Shown: positions 32,427 to 42,900 of the stretch, one piece after another
Numbering within the stretch: position 1 is the first letter of the stretch
How the letters are laid out: the number at the start of each line of letters is the position of its first letter
NCBI GenBank assembly: GCA_945859605.1
Contig: OX243826.1
Coordinates: 1,507,547-1,571,546, forward strand
DNA length: 64,000 nt
Origin: Lumbricus rubellus
Taxonomy: Eukaryota; Annelida; Clitellata; Crassiclitellata; Lumbricidae
Direction: 5' to 3'
Made by a program: the position numbers and the translations under genes
The notes under the pieces: model-generated
Told to the model about the DNA's origin: nothing
Database searches by the model: none
What the model saw: the letters and a program-made list of their open reading frames with translations, nothing else

Positions 32427-33850
32427 TAGATACTGAAGTTACACAGAGTGTGGTGGCCTCAGCTGTCAATCCAGTGAGGGTGGCAGAAAAAGGAATTCAT
32501 TGTTTATCTGTGGGAGTGGAGGTAATTAAGTCGTGCTATATTGATGTTCCTGTTGCTGGTGAAACAGGGTGTGGTTTTCAAGTTGTATCTGCATTGAACG
32601 ATGGTGGGGCAGAGGTAGCAGTTGCAAAACTGAGCACAATAGACAATCTTGGTCATGTAGAGCACATTGGTTCTACTACATTGTGTGGCATAGAATGTGC
32701 ACCTGTTATTGCAGATCTGGTCAGTGTTGATCATAAGTGTGATGTGGCGATGAATGGTGATTTTTATAAGCAGTGGCTACCAGTCATATGTGCTGTGTGT
32801 TCAGAAGCCGATGATTCTTTGGTAATTACTGCGAGTAGTAATGTTGAACAATTACAGTCATGTTCTTATCAGTGTAATGCTGTAATGCAGAATGTAGGCC
32901 TAACTGGTGAACTCGACCTTGATCATGATCGAACTAATCCAGTCTATGCCAACACAGTGGTTGATGATTACGAGGATGGTGAACTGTTAACAACTAACAT
33001 TGTTGACATTGATCTTGATGATCGGAATGATGATAACATTGTTGCAATGGATCTTGTTGACCTGCATGTTATTGACTCTATTGCGAATGATCATACTGAG
33101 TGGAATGATGATAACAGTGTTGCGATGGATCCTGTTGATACTAACTCTGTAACGAATGATCAGACTGAGTTGAATGATGATAACAGTGTTGCGATGGATC
33201 CTGTTGATACTAACTCTGTAACGAATGATCAGACTGAGTTGAATGATGATAACAGTATTGCGATGGATCCTGTTGATACTAACTCTGTAACAAGTGATCA
33301 GACTGAGTTGGATAATACTAACATTTTTGCCATTGATCCTGGTGATCTGAGCAGGGTTACGGGTAGTCAGGTAAAATCATCGATAGTCAAGATGGCTGCA
33401 GACCATACTCGGTCATGGCATGATTATGGGGTTTTTGTCATGTGGGATGTGAGGGAAATTCCCAATGAAACCAGTGGGGTAGCACCTGGGTTACTCATAT
33501 TTGGTCGATTGCCTCGTGGACCTTTAGCAGTGCTAAATGAAACGTGGTGTGGTGAACGTGAGTTTCCACTAGACTTAGACAAACCACCTTGGGAATACAT
33601 GAAAGATTCACATGCACGATATGGCAAGGATGGTGTACCTTTAGCCATGATGTCTTGTTGCTTCAGTGCATGTAGTGTTGCTGTTGCATTGCATATGTTT
33701 CACATGCAAGATGTGATTCATCGTATTGTTGGGACAATTTGCAGACGAGTGTATGATGCTTGCAGTAGAGATTGGCAAACAACCATCAAGGCATCTGAAC
33801 AATGGTTGTTTGATTCATCATGCATGACGCTGACCCAGTTGGTCAATTAA
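32427..33850 (+). CDS. Protease-like and integrase-tail region of the LTR element
   Basis: One open frame of about 474 codons. Near its start, ALNDGGAEVAV resembles the active-site loop of retroviral aspartic proteases (D-G-G in place of D-S/T-G). It then has three 24-residue Asp/Asn-rich repeats (NDDNSVAMDPVDTNSV) and ends with SWHDYGVFVMWDVREIPNETSG, FGRLPRGPLAVL, the usual C-terminal part of Ty3/Gypsy integrases. The whole polymerase, RNase H and integrase core are missing between these, so the frame looks like an internally deleted pol still held open. No separate start is visible after the mariner. Confidence 0.6.
33095..33325 (+). repeat. 72-bp in-frame tandem repeat in the LTR element
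   Basis: Three units of about 72 bp starting near TGGAATGATGATAACAGTG; nearly identical, length a multiple of three. Confidence 0.85.
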
Positions 33851-34295
33851 GTGGTATCGCATTTAGCCTATGTGTGCAGCACATTATAGTTGGCTGACAG
33901 TAGTCAAGTCACGGGTTGTTTGAGCGACTACCTGTTGTTTCATTTAAGGGTTTTGTTAGTGATTAAATATAGTGTTGTATGATGTTTTTGCTAGATCATA
34001 CCCATAGTTAAGTTACAAGATTTGCTAGATCATAGTTAAGTTACAAGACGTTAGATACAGTTTATCATTTATAGGGAAGATGCATGTTCTTGTGTACACT
34101 TTACCGGATGGGGCCAGATTAGACTAATGGCCGGATGGAGTGTACTCTGTAGGGCTTAGTTATTAGTATACTAGTTTACTTAATGTGCTTCTGTTGCTTT
34201 CTGTTGCATCTTCCGGTATACTCATGGTCAATGGTCGATTGGTTCGGAGGATGTTCTGTCCGTTCCAGCCAGAAGCATCCTCTTGTGGATGGAGA

Positions 34296-34711
34296 TGTCA
34301 CGTATCACCGTCGTGACACGTGGACGATCGCTTGACCGCTCCTTGGCCGATCCTCGGCCCATCCTCGTGCGGACGAACCTTCTGTTGCTGGCGCCCTCTG
34401 GTGTTTTCTGAAGGTAGCTGGAGGTGCGTCAGTGACGAGTCTGCAGTCTGCTGACCACCGCCGACCTGTCTGGACGAAGGCTGGAGCGAGAGGGAAGGGA
34501 CTCGGAGGAAAGACTGTCTAGTCGAACTGTACTTTGGTGTCTGGAGAGAGAGAAGGAACTGCGACGATTTATAAAACTTATGTTAATGTCGACGCCTAAA
34601 GAAAGGCTGTTTATGTTCGAATACATATTATTGAAGAGTGAAGGCGTGTTGAAGTTTTGTGATAGTAAAAGAACCTGGGTGCATCGACGCAGTTGAAGGG
34701 TCGATGTCACA
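34296..34711 (+). repeat. 3' LTR (416 bp)
   Basis: Matches the 5' LTR end to end. Followed by GAGGG and the purine tract of the Helitron. Confidence 0.88.
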
Positions 34712-34962
34712 GAGGGGGAGGGGGAGGGGAGGGGGGAGGGGGGGGGGGAGGGGGAGGGGGAGGGGGAGGGGAGGGGGGAGAGGGAGGGGGAGGGGGAGGG
34801 GGAGGGGGAGGGGGAGGGGTAGGGGGAGAGGGAGAGGAGGGGGAGAGGAGGGGGAGGGGAGGGGGGGGGGAGGGGGAGGGGGAGGGGGAGGGGGAGGGGG
34901 AGGGGGAGGGGGGGGGGGAGGGAGAGGGGGAGGGGGGAGGGGGAGGCGGAGGGGAACCTCTT
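34712..34962 (+). repeat. G-rich (GGGGGA)n purine tract
   Basis: About 250 bp of almost pure G and A on the plus strand with runs of four to nine G. It continues the tract at 28985-29095 that the LTR element interrupted. Able in principle to form G-quadruplex or triplex structures. Confidence 0.85.
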
Positions 34963-35119
34963 TTCAGCCTCAGCAACGCGTGGCCGGGTTCAGCTAGTAT
35001 TTCATAAAGAGATAAAAACCAATTTCAAAAAGAACAATAAATTATCTATGTCTTTGCTTGCAATAATATCAAGGTGATAGTAGTCTTATTAAAATCCAAA
35101 ATAAGGTGATAACGACGAT

Positions 35120-35152
35120 GATTATGATGACGACGACGACGACGACGACGAC

Positions 35153-35220
<68 letters not shown>

Positions 35221-35240
35221 CAACGACGACAATGATGATA
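35120..35240. repeat. (GAC)n/(GAT)n trinucleotide repeat
   Basis: (GAC)n about 35131-35153 then (GAT)n to about 35220, ending about 30-50 bases inside the dystroglycan intron from its 5' splice site at 35272. On the transcribed strand this is a pyrimidine-rich (ATC)n run. Confidence 0.88.
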
Positions 35241-35272
35241 ATGATAATAACCGTCCTTATCAGAGTCCTTAC

Positions 35273-35575
35273 TTGGTACAGCGTGAACGAGGTTCCTGGC
35301 AGGTGATACTCGAACAGCCTTCCAACGGTGGCAGTGGTGTCGACCAGACCCCAACCGATGGGGGTCCCGCCTGACCCTCCAGTCCCCCGTCGCACGTCCT
35401 CCACCCTCAACCTCTCGACGATGCTTTCTCCCTCCCTCGACGTTGCAGCGACCGTAACCATGGCAACAACGATGCTGTATAGCAGAAGCGGCATTGACGT
35501 CATCGCTCGTCCGCCGCCATCTTGTTGCGCGGCATGACAGTGACTGTTACTCATTGCGGCCATTGAGTCTTTCAT
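35273..35575 (-). CDS. DAG1: Dystroglycan, first coding exon
   Basis: Encodes 101 residues ending in phase 0 at donor CCAA/GTAAGG. A 24-residue hydrophilic leader precedes an internal Met followed by SMPLLLYSIVVAMVTVAA, a clear signal peptide, so translation from that Met (start near 35503) is as likely as from 35575. Then GWGLVDTTATVGRLFEYHLP matches the opening strand of the N-terminal cadherin-like domain of dystroglycan. The next exon continues it with LPRWLNFDP and LEGVA, the expected DSxSxTLEG-like pattern. An ATG at 35582, out of frame, opens an upstream frame of 11 codons plus stop overlapping the start. Secreted/ER-targeted matrix receptor subunit. Confidence 0.88.
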
Positions 35576-36634
35576 CTTTCATCGACAATTGTGCGCGATT
35601 AGCGCGACAATGTCTGCCGTCTTTGTGCTAGAAAATAATGCTTTCGTTGATTATAATTATTTTCTGCTTAGCTGTAACTCGGTCAACGCCGCTATTTTTC
35701 AGCCCCTGTAAAGTAACATGAAAAACGTTTTTGCATCACCACAATAACCTTTGGTCTGCGTTTAAATTATTATTCAGATTGTCCACGATTTATAGGCTGC
35801 ACTCTAAGGTGACCCATTACTAATTTCCATTCGTCTATCTCCAAACGTGTTTATAATGTTCACTATAACGACATTAGACTTATACACCTTTTAAACTTTT
35901 TAAACTATTATTATATATATGAAAGACGCCATCGTGCATTAGAGATCGTCATAGAGACATAGAAGATGAGACAGCCATTTTGTTGCTGTGCACGGCTCTC
36001 GTCCGCCCTAACCAATCACACCATCCGCCATTTTCAAATAAAATTATTCGACACAACATAAAACAATTCTGCATTCATCCTTAACACTCGAGCGTCCAGA
36101 CATTCAACGAAAAGAGAAATATTCCCCGTCTAAACGCAGACCGTGTTTCTTCCTCGCCTTCAATACTATTAACATAAAGCCACAGCATCGGGCAGCCATC
36201 TATGTCTTTGCCAGCCATGAAGATACGCTGACTCTCAACACGACAGGCTTGCAATGAATGATGCTAATGTTCTCCGCGGCCAGACCAATATTGCTGTCCG
36301 CTAAACGGACGGAAGGACGGACGGATGGACGGATGGACGGGCAGGCATGCATGCGCGGAGGGACCAGGGAGGGTTGGCGGGCAGAGCGCCGCAGCCTGAC
36401 TGCGGGAAGGGCGGCCGTGCATAAGCCCTGCGTGCGCCTGCCTGGCGACTGAACGAGCGCCAGTCTTTGCTAAACCAATAAAACAAGATGTTCAAAGGCT
36501 GTGTGTTCACTGTGTGTATATATATGTGTGTGTGTGTGTGTTCAGTGTATATATGTGTGTGTGTGTGTCCAGCAGGAAGATGCGTGTGCGCATGCGTCCA
36601 CGTGAAGGTTGTGTCTATAAATTATGTGTATGTG
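35576..36634. other. Upstream region of dystroglycan
   Basis: Holds the 5' UTR and promoter side of dystroglycan on the minus strand; no clear TATA or further exon was identified. 36300-36345 is GGAC/GGAT repeat. Confidence 0.45.
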
Positions 36635-37312
36635 GATTTATGTATGTATGTATGTATGTATGTATGTATGTATGTATGTATGTATGTATGTATGTATGTA
36701 TGTATGTATGTATGTATGTATGTATGTATGTATGTATGTATGCATGCATGCATGCATGCATGCATGCATGCATGCATGTATGCATGCATGCATGTATGTA
36801 TGTATGTATGTATGTATGTATGTATGTATGTATGTATGTATGTATGTATGTATGCATGCATGCATGCATGCATGCATGCGTTGAATATGTATGTATTCAA
36901 GTATGTATGTATGTATGTACGTATGTATGTATGTATGTATGTATGTATGTATGTATGTATGTATGTATGTATGTATGTATGTATGTATGCATGCATGCAT
37001 GCATGCATGCATGCATGCGTTGAATATGTATGTATTCAAGTATGTATGTATGTATGTACGTATGTATGTATGTATGTATGTATGTATGTATGTATGTATG
37101 GTGTATGTATGTATGTATGTATGCATGTATGCATGCATGCATGCATGCATGCATGCATGCATGCATGCATGCATGCATGCATGCATGCATGTATTTATGT
37201 ATGTATGCATGCATGTATGTATGTATGTATGTATGTATGTATGTATGTATGTATGTATGTATGTATGTATGTATGTATGTATGTATGTATGTATGTATGT
37301 ATGCATGTTAAT
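36635..37312. repeat. (TATG)n/(CATG)n microsatellite with a duplicated block
   Basis: About 675 bp alternating between TATG and CATG runs. A block containing GCGTTGAATATGTATG and TATTCAAG occurs twice (36879 and 37018), 139 bp apart. Long frames through it are repeat translation. Confidence 0.92.
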
Positions 37313-37319
37313 ATGTATG

Positions 37320-38417
37320 TAGGCTCATACAGATGTATATTATACAAACATACATCTCTGTGCGCATTGTGTTTGTAAAAACGCACGTGCATTAGCGTTA
37401 ACATCGGTGTGCGTGCGTACGTGCGTGTGTGTGTGTTTGTGTGTTGTGTTTACTGTTTATTGATGCCGTGGTTATTAAACGAGGTTCGATAAGTTTGTGT
37501 GCCACTCGCTAGGTCAGCGCGCAGATCTGGGTCGGGTTAAGGATTGACGGTTTCGATTGGCGGCTGTTTCTGGAACAGTTCATGGAAACTCGGAATCTGG
37601 TAGATCTCATGTAAAAGCACTCAGTCGTCTAAAAAATGCTATGTAACTAGGTAAGCTAGAGAAATGCGCGCATGTGTTTTGCAGTATTATGTGCCAAACA
37701 AAAAATTCTGTCCATGGCAACGGCCTCTGTTGTCGTAGGCCCTGCTTGGTCAATTCTGGATCCATCCCGTTTGGGGACGTCCATAAAGTATGTCACGCTC
37801 GAGGGGGCGGGGGGTCAGGCCATGTGTGACAGTTTGTGACAGGGGGTCAGGCCATGTGTGACGTCACACATTTATTTTTTAATTTTTTTATTTATAATTT
37901 TTTAAAATATTTTTTTTAAAATTTGATAGCTTTTACAAAAAAATTTCACACATTTTGTGAAACATTTGAATTAGTTTTATGTCAAAATAGCATGAAATGC
38001 GTATCCCTGAATGGCTAGGAGCGCTAGTAATGCTGCTGCGAAGCCTTGTTTTAGGCCCTAATAATGTATAGCCTTTCGGTGTTAATGTATAAAAAATTTC
38101 GAAAGCGTGACGTACTTTTGGGGGGGGGGTCCGAGATTTGTGACAGTTTGTGACAGGGGTGGTCAAAAATAGCGTGACGTACTTTATGGACGGCCCCTTT
38201 GCCGTATAATATAATCCAAAAATCAAAGTAGACCTTCTACTTATAAAAATAAATCTCAACCAGCTGATTGCCACTTTAGAGTCGTGCCAGGCCAAAAATT
38301 TGTTTGTTTGGCATAATACAGCTCTTAATACGGCAAACAGAAAAAGCCAGTGCTTAGCAACATTTGATTGCTGCATTTTTTATCGATTAGCAAAGCTAAC
38401 ACACACACACCCACACA

Positions 38418-38460
<43 letters not shown>

Positions 38461-39970
38461 TTAAATCGTGTCCACGTTGCTATATATATTTGAGAGCTGC
38501 GCAATTTTAGGCCAAATGAATGCCTCTCATCAAAATACGTCTACTATGTAACGGTGTCGACTATGACATTTTGTCTAAGACTGTAAAACTTCGCGTGTTT
38601 AGGTTTCTCTATGCCTTGGACACTGCTTAGGAGTAGAAAAAGACCTCACAATGACAGAGGTCATACGAGATTGTTTTTTTCGCATCCTTCCTCACAACAT
38701 GGCTGGCGTCAAGAACTGATGCTGCTGCTGCTGTTGTTGCTGCTATGATAGGTTTAATGTCATGATGATGATGATGATGATGATGGTCGTGGTGGTGGTG
38801 GTTGGTGATCATGATAATATTAACTTTCATGACCATTACGATGACGACGACGACGATAAAAATGAAGATGATAATGATTTCTGAATGGCATTAAACCTTC
38901 GGCGTAAACGTCGCTCTATTATAATAGGCCTATTTATAAGCCGTCAGAGCACGTGACCCCAACTCGATTCAAAGTTCTTTCTGCATGTGCGCCATGTCTA
39001 CCATTGTATACTTTTGTGTAGTCTGCATTGTAACTACTGTGTTCTGCTTTCGTGAACAACAATGGCCTATACCATTGCCCCGTAATACACCACGCACACC
39101 AGTGTACAGACTCTCGGTGTACCCTGACATGGCAGTCGCGTGTAACCGATATGTAGACCCCAATTTTGTACAATCGTCAGCGCTCTGTCTATATAGGCTA
39201 GACTTAGAAGCGCTTACTCTACGGTCGGAGCTACACGCGATAACGGTTAGCTATGTTTTGCAAACTTGTGCCTTTGTTGGGATTGAGAAATTTCGACAAT
39301 TAGGCTATTCCTGAGAATATGGACTGTCTAGATCTAGCCTACCATACGTCTGTCGGCGTGTGGTGTTACTGTACGAATTTGTAGCTGCATGAGTTTCGAG
39401 ATATTTTGAATTTCTGATATTCACAACTTGAAGATACAGGTTTCTGAAAGATTCAGATGGTGTACAATAGGCTATGATAGAAGGACGATAAAATAGCAAC
39501 ATCGGGAAATCTAAGATCTCTACTGGTTCACAATTGGCGGGTGACTGGGATTATCGAAAATTCTAAACTGAAGGACATCCGGAATCTTCACATATTTCGA
39601 ACTTGAAGATACTAAAGGACCTAAAGGTTTTCAATATTTTGAATTTGATCAATCGTAAACAAGTCTAAAGACTTCTTCAGAGGTTTAGAGAGAAACACGT
39701 CCGATATTCCAAAATTAACATCTTTAGCCAGCATTCATTGCTCAATAATTCGGATAGGCCTAACGTTGAAGAATTTTAAATCAGAGGCCTCACAAAGAGA
39801 TTCACAAATTGAAGAAGTTGAAGAACTTTCCAACTTTTACAGAACTGGAGTTTGAAGAAATCAAGATTGGCCTATCTTCAAAGATTCAAATACCAAAGAT
39901 AATCGAGAGCTTCAAAGTTATAGGAAAAGATTGCATAATTTGGAGAAATCCGATTGATTAAACAATAAAC
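37320..39970. other. Spacer upstream of the first P450
   Basis: Contains a MITE (37773-38197), an (AC)n repeat (38397-38459) and a GAT-type triplet patch (38760-38850). Nothing else coding was recognised. The last 450 bases before 39971 resemble the sequence before 52057, as expected for a promoter carried along in the gene duplication. Confidence 0.5.
37773..38197. mobile_element. MITE, second copy of the GGCCGTCCATAAAG family
   Basis: Left end GGGGACGTCCATAAAGTA, right end TACTTTATGGACGGCCCC. Inner GTGTGACGTCACAC-type motif and GTGACAGTTTGTGACAG are shared with 9973-10392. Confidence 0.75.
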
Positions 39971-42900
39971 ATGACATCGCAATTTCGCATTATGTTCCAT
40001 CGAAACTTGCGTACCATTTCTGTTGCCATGGTAACCCGTTCATCATGGACGTCGTCATGGAGATCAAATTCGACGCTCACAGCAACCGAAGATAAGAAAT
40101 TGAAGACGGAATACGAGAGAGCAAAACCATTTGAACAGATACCGGGTCCTAAGGGATTGCCTTATTTTGGAACTCTACACCAATACAGACTGGGTATGGG
40201 ATTGGTATTCACTTTTAAGGGTATTGATAGAATATATATATATAAAATATTATATATATTATATATATATAATTATGCATTTGAGTACCAAGCCATTAGA
40301 ACAACTGTACAGGACACGCCTGTAGGTCAATTGATACGCGTGGAGTTGGGGTGTGCAAAAAGAACTTTGCTGTTGGGTTTTTAGAAAGACCAGGGGTTAA
40401 AACTTTAAAATCCTTCGGCAGCTCACGCCCTTGGCACAGTGTGAGGCAAGGATTGATTGACTACACGAGAAAATGTCTGATATTTGTGTTTGATCAAATA
40501 ATGGCCAGGGGCGCAACCAGAAGATTTTCCTGGGGGTGCTCAGAATAATTATTGTAAGCGCCGACGGTGCGAAGTAGCGAGTGCCAAAGGAACTTGCTTG
40601 ATTGTGCAATCTTAAAGACCGATTGACCCATACTCCCCCCCCCCCCACGCACACAAAAAAACTCATCGGGTTTGGAAAAATTGCATGTGTCACCTTTTTA
40701 GCCTGGGGGTGCTCAAATACCCCACCCCTAGTTGCGCCACTGAAGAAGGCCAACCTAAAGGGACAATCAGATTTAAAACTTCAATGTGTGGACATATGAA
40801 AGCACTTAAGAAAGTTCATAGCCACCAGCTCACAAAGGATCTGAGCGTCTGATCTTCAAATAGATATTGAGTGTCATTATAGTTAGCGTTTTAATGTCAG
40901 CAGCACAGTCAAAGGTAGCAGCAGGTCTACATTGTATATAAATGCAATGAGGGGGGAGGGGAAATGATGTATCAACTAGATATTATGTTGGAGCAACTGT
41001 ATGCGAGTGCATAGCCTAGAGTGAGAGAGGGAGAGGGAGAGGGAGAGGGAGAGGGAGAGGGAGAGGGAGAGGGAGAGGGAGAGGGAGAGGGAGAGGGAGA
41101 GGGAGAGGGAGAGGGAGAGGGAGAGGGAGAGGGAGAGGGAGAGGGAGAGGGAGAGGGAGAGGGAGAGGGAGAGGGAGAGGGAGAGGGAGAGGGAGAGGGA
41201 GAGGGAGAGGGAGAGGGAGAGGGAGAGGGAGAGGGAGAGGGAGAGGGAGAGGGAGAGGGAGAGGGAGAGGGAGAGGGAGAGGGAGAGGGAGAGGGAGAGG
41301 GAGAGGGAGAGGGAGAGGGAGAGGGAGAGGGAGAGGGAGAGGGAGAGGGAGAGGGAGAGGGAGAGGGAGAGGGAGAGGGAGAGGGAGAGGGAGAGGGAGA
41401 GGGAGAGGGAGAGGGAGAGGGAGAGGGAGAGGGAGAGGGAGAGGGAGAGGGAGAGGGAGAGGGAGAGGGAGAGGGAGAGGGAGAGGGAGAGGGAGAGGGA
41501 GAGGGAGAGGGAGAGGGAGAGGGAGAGGGAGAGGGAGAGGGAGAGGGAGAGGGAGAGGGAGAGGGAGAGGGAGAGGGAGAGGGAGAGGGAGAGGGAGAGG
41601 GAGAGGGAGAGGGAGAGGGAGAGGGAGAGGGAGAGGGAGAGGGAGAGGGAGAGGGAGAGGGAGAGGGAGAGGGAGAGGGAGAGGGAGAGGGAGAGGGAGA
41701 GGGAGAGGGAGAGGGAGAGGGGAGAGGGAGAGGGAGAGGGAGAGGGAGAGGGAGAGGGAGAGGGAGAGGGAGAGGGAGAGGGAGAGGGAGAGGGAGAGGG
41801 AGAGGGAGAGGGAGAGGGAGAGGGAGAGGGAGAGGGAGAGGGAGAGGGAGAGGGAGAGGGAGAGGGAGAGGGAGAGGGAGAGGGAGAGGGAGTATGTACC
41901 TTATTATAATTGCATATACACGAAGGCCTAAGTAATCAGCTTCTTCGGAGTTTTGCAAGGCACATTGGGCCATAAATCAAAAAAACATTGCAGAAAGTAT
42001 ATAGATTATGGTATTTGAGAATTTTTTTTTCAAACCAGGTCCGTACAGTGGCGATCGCTACCATGTCGCTCTCCAGGACCGATACCGGAAGTACGGCAAG
42101 ATCTTCAAGGAGACGATAAACGGACAGACGACGGTCCATCTCCTCGATCCGGATTACGCAAAAATTGTGTACCAGAACGAAGGGAGGAATCCCCACATCG
42201 TGCCTCTCCTTGAGACGATCAAGATGTACCGGAAGTACAGGAACCTGTCGTCTGGATTGGGAAACTCGTGAGATAATGACTTCAAAAAGACTGAAGTTTA
42301 CAGCTTATGTTCATTCATCCATCCATCCATTCATTCATTCACATGTTAAAATTTTCCAACCTTTGTCGAATGGTATTTTCCGGACGTATGATGCGTATTT
42401 GAATGGATTTTTTGTAGGTATGATGCCTATCAATGTGAATGTAATTTCTCGGACATGTGTGACAGAATTTCTGCGTGTATGATGCGTGTTTAAATGGAAT
42501 TTTCCGGACGTATGAAATTTGTATTAGATCTAATGAAACTTTCTCGAGGTGCTAAGCGTGTGCGAATGAAATTTTCAGGACGTTTGTGAATGAAAGTTTT
42601 TGGACGTATGATAGGCCTATGTGTTTGAATGTAATATTCCGGACGCTTTCGAATGGAAGTTTCGGGAAGTATGATGCTCATGTGAATGGAATTGAGGTAG
42701 GCCCTATGATGCTTGTATGAATGAAAATTTCTGGACGTACGATATGTGTGTCACAGTGGTTGAATGTCAATTTCCAGCAACGGAGATGATTGGTATCGTC
42801 TTCGATCTGCTGTTCATCGACTTTTGCTCACTCCAAAGTCTGTTTCGTCCACTTTTCTTCCACATGTCAACGAAGTGGCCGAGGATTTCATCCGAAGAAT

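Larger units (their letters stand above)
29096..34711 (+). mobile_element. LTR retrotransposon derivative, 5616 bp
   Basis: Two 416-bp LTRs (29096-29511 and 34296-34711), each TGTCAC...GATGTCACA, appear identical by eye, so insertion was recent. GAGGG flanks both sides, a possible 5-bp target duplication but in repetitive DNA. A TGGCGCAGCCG primer-site-like sequence follows the left LTR by two bases; GTGGATGGAGA precedes the right LTR. Inside are gag-like and protease/integrase-like frames but no reverse transcriptase or RNase H, so it depends on other elements. Probably Ty3/Gypsy-related from its integrase-like tail. Confidence 0.85.
28596..34997 (+). mobile_element. Non-autonomous Helitron, split by an LTR retrotransposon
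   Basis: Begins TCTATATAAATAAAAATGAA after A (28595) and ends CTAG (34994-34997) before T, with ACGCGTGGCCGGGTT just inside. Without the 5.6-kb LTR element the Helitron is about 0.8 kb, comparable with the 602-bp copy at 8868-9469. The native inner part is a G-rich (GGGGGA)n-type tract, and the LTR element landed inside it. Confidence 0.8.
21641..35272 (-). other. Dystroglycan intron, 13.6 kb
   Basis: Donor CCAA/GTAAGG at 35272 and acceptor at 21641. Vertebrate DAG1 likewise has two coding exons with one large intron inside the N-terminal domain, so the architecture looks ancient. The part 21641-23200 has no gene or transposon that I recognise; 24050-25076 has only short repeats. Confidence 0.85.

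Noticed and set aside
29229..34710. Identical 93-codon minus frames in both LTRs
   Set aside because: LTR sequence, antisense to the element, no domain; identity reflects LTR identity.
29091..34716. GAGGG as proof of a 5-bp target duplication for the LTR element
   Set aside because: Both flanks are GGGGGA repeat, so a match is expected by chance; the LTR pair itself is the better evidence.
36488..37378. Frames of up to 296 codons on both strands (MYVC, IHTY units)
   Set aside because: Products of the TATG/CATG microsatellite, open in several frames on both strands.
39978..40384. Reading P450 exon 1 straight on to the stop at 40384
   Set aside because: The paralogue has a strong GTAAGT donor at the equivalent base, and P450 similarity stops exactly there.
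40972..41973. Frames of 333 and 304 codons (Ser-Pro and Glu-Gly repeats)
   Set aside because: Entirely the (GGGAGA)n array; a six-base repeat stays open by chance on both strands.
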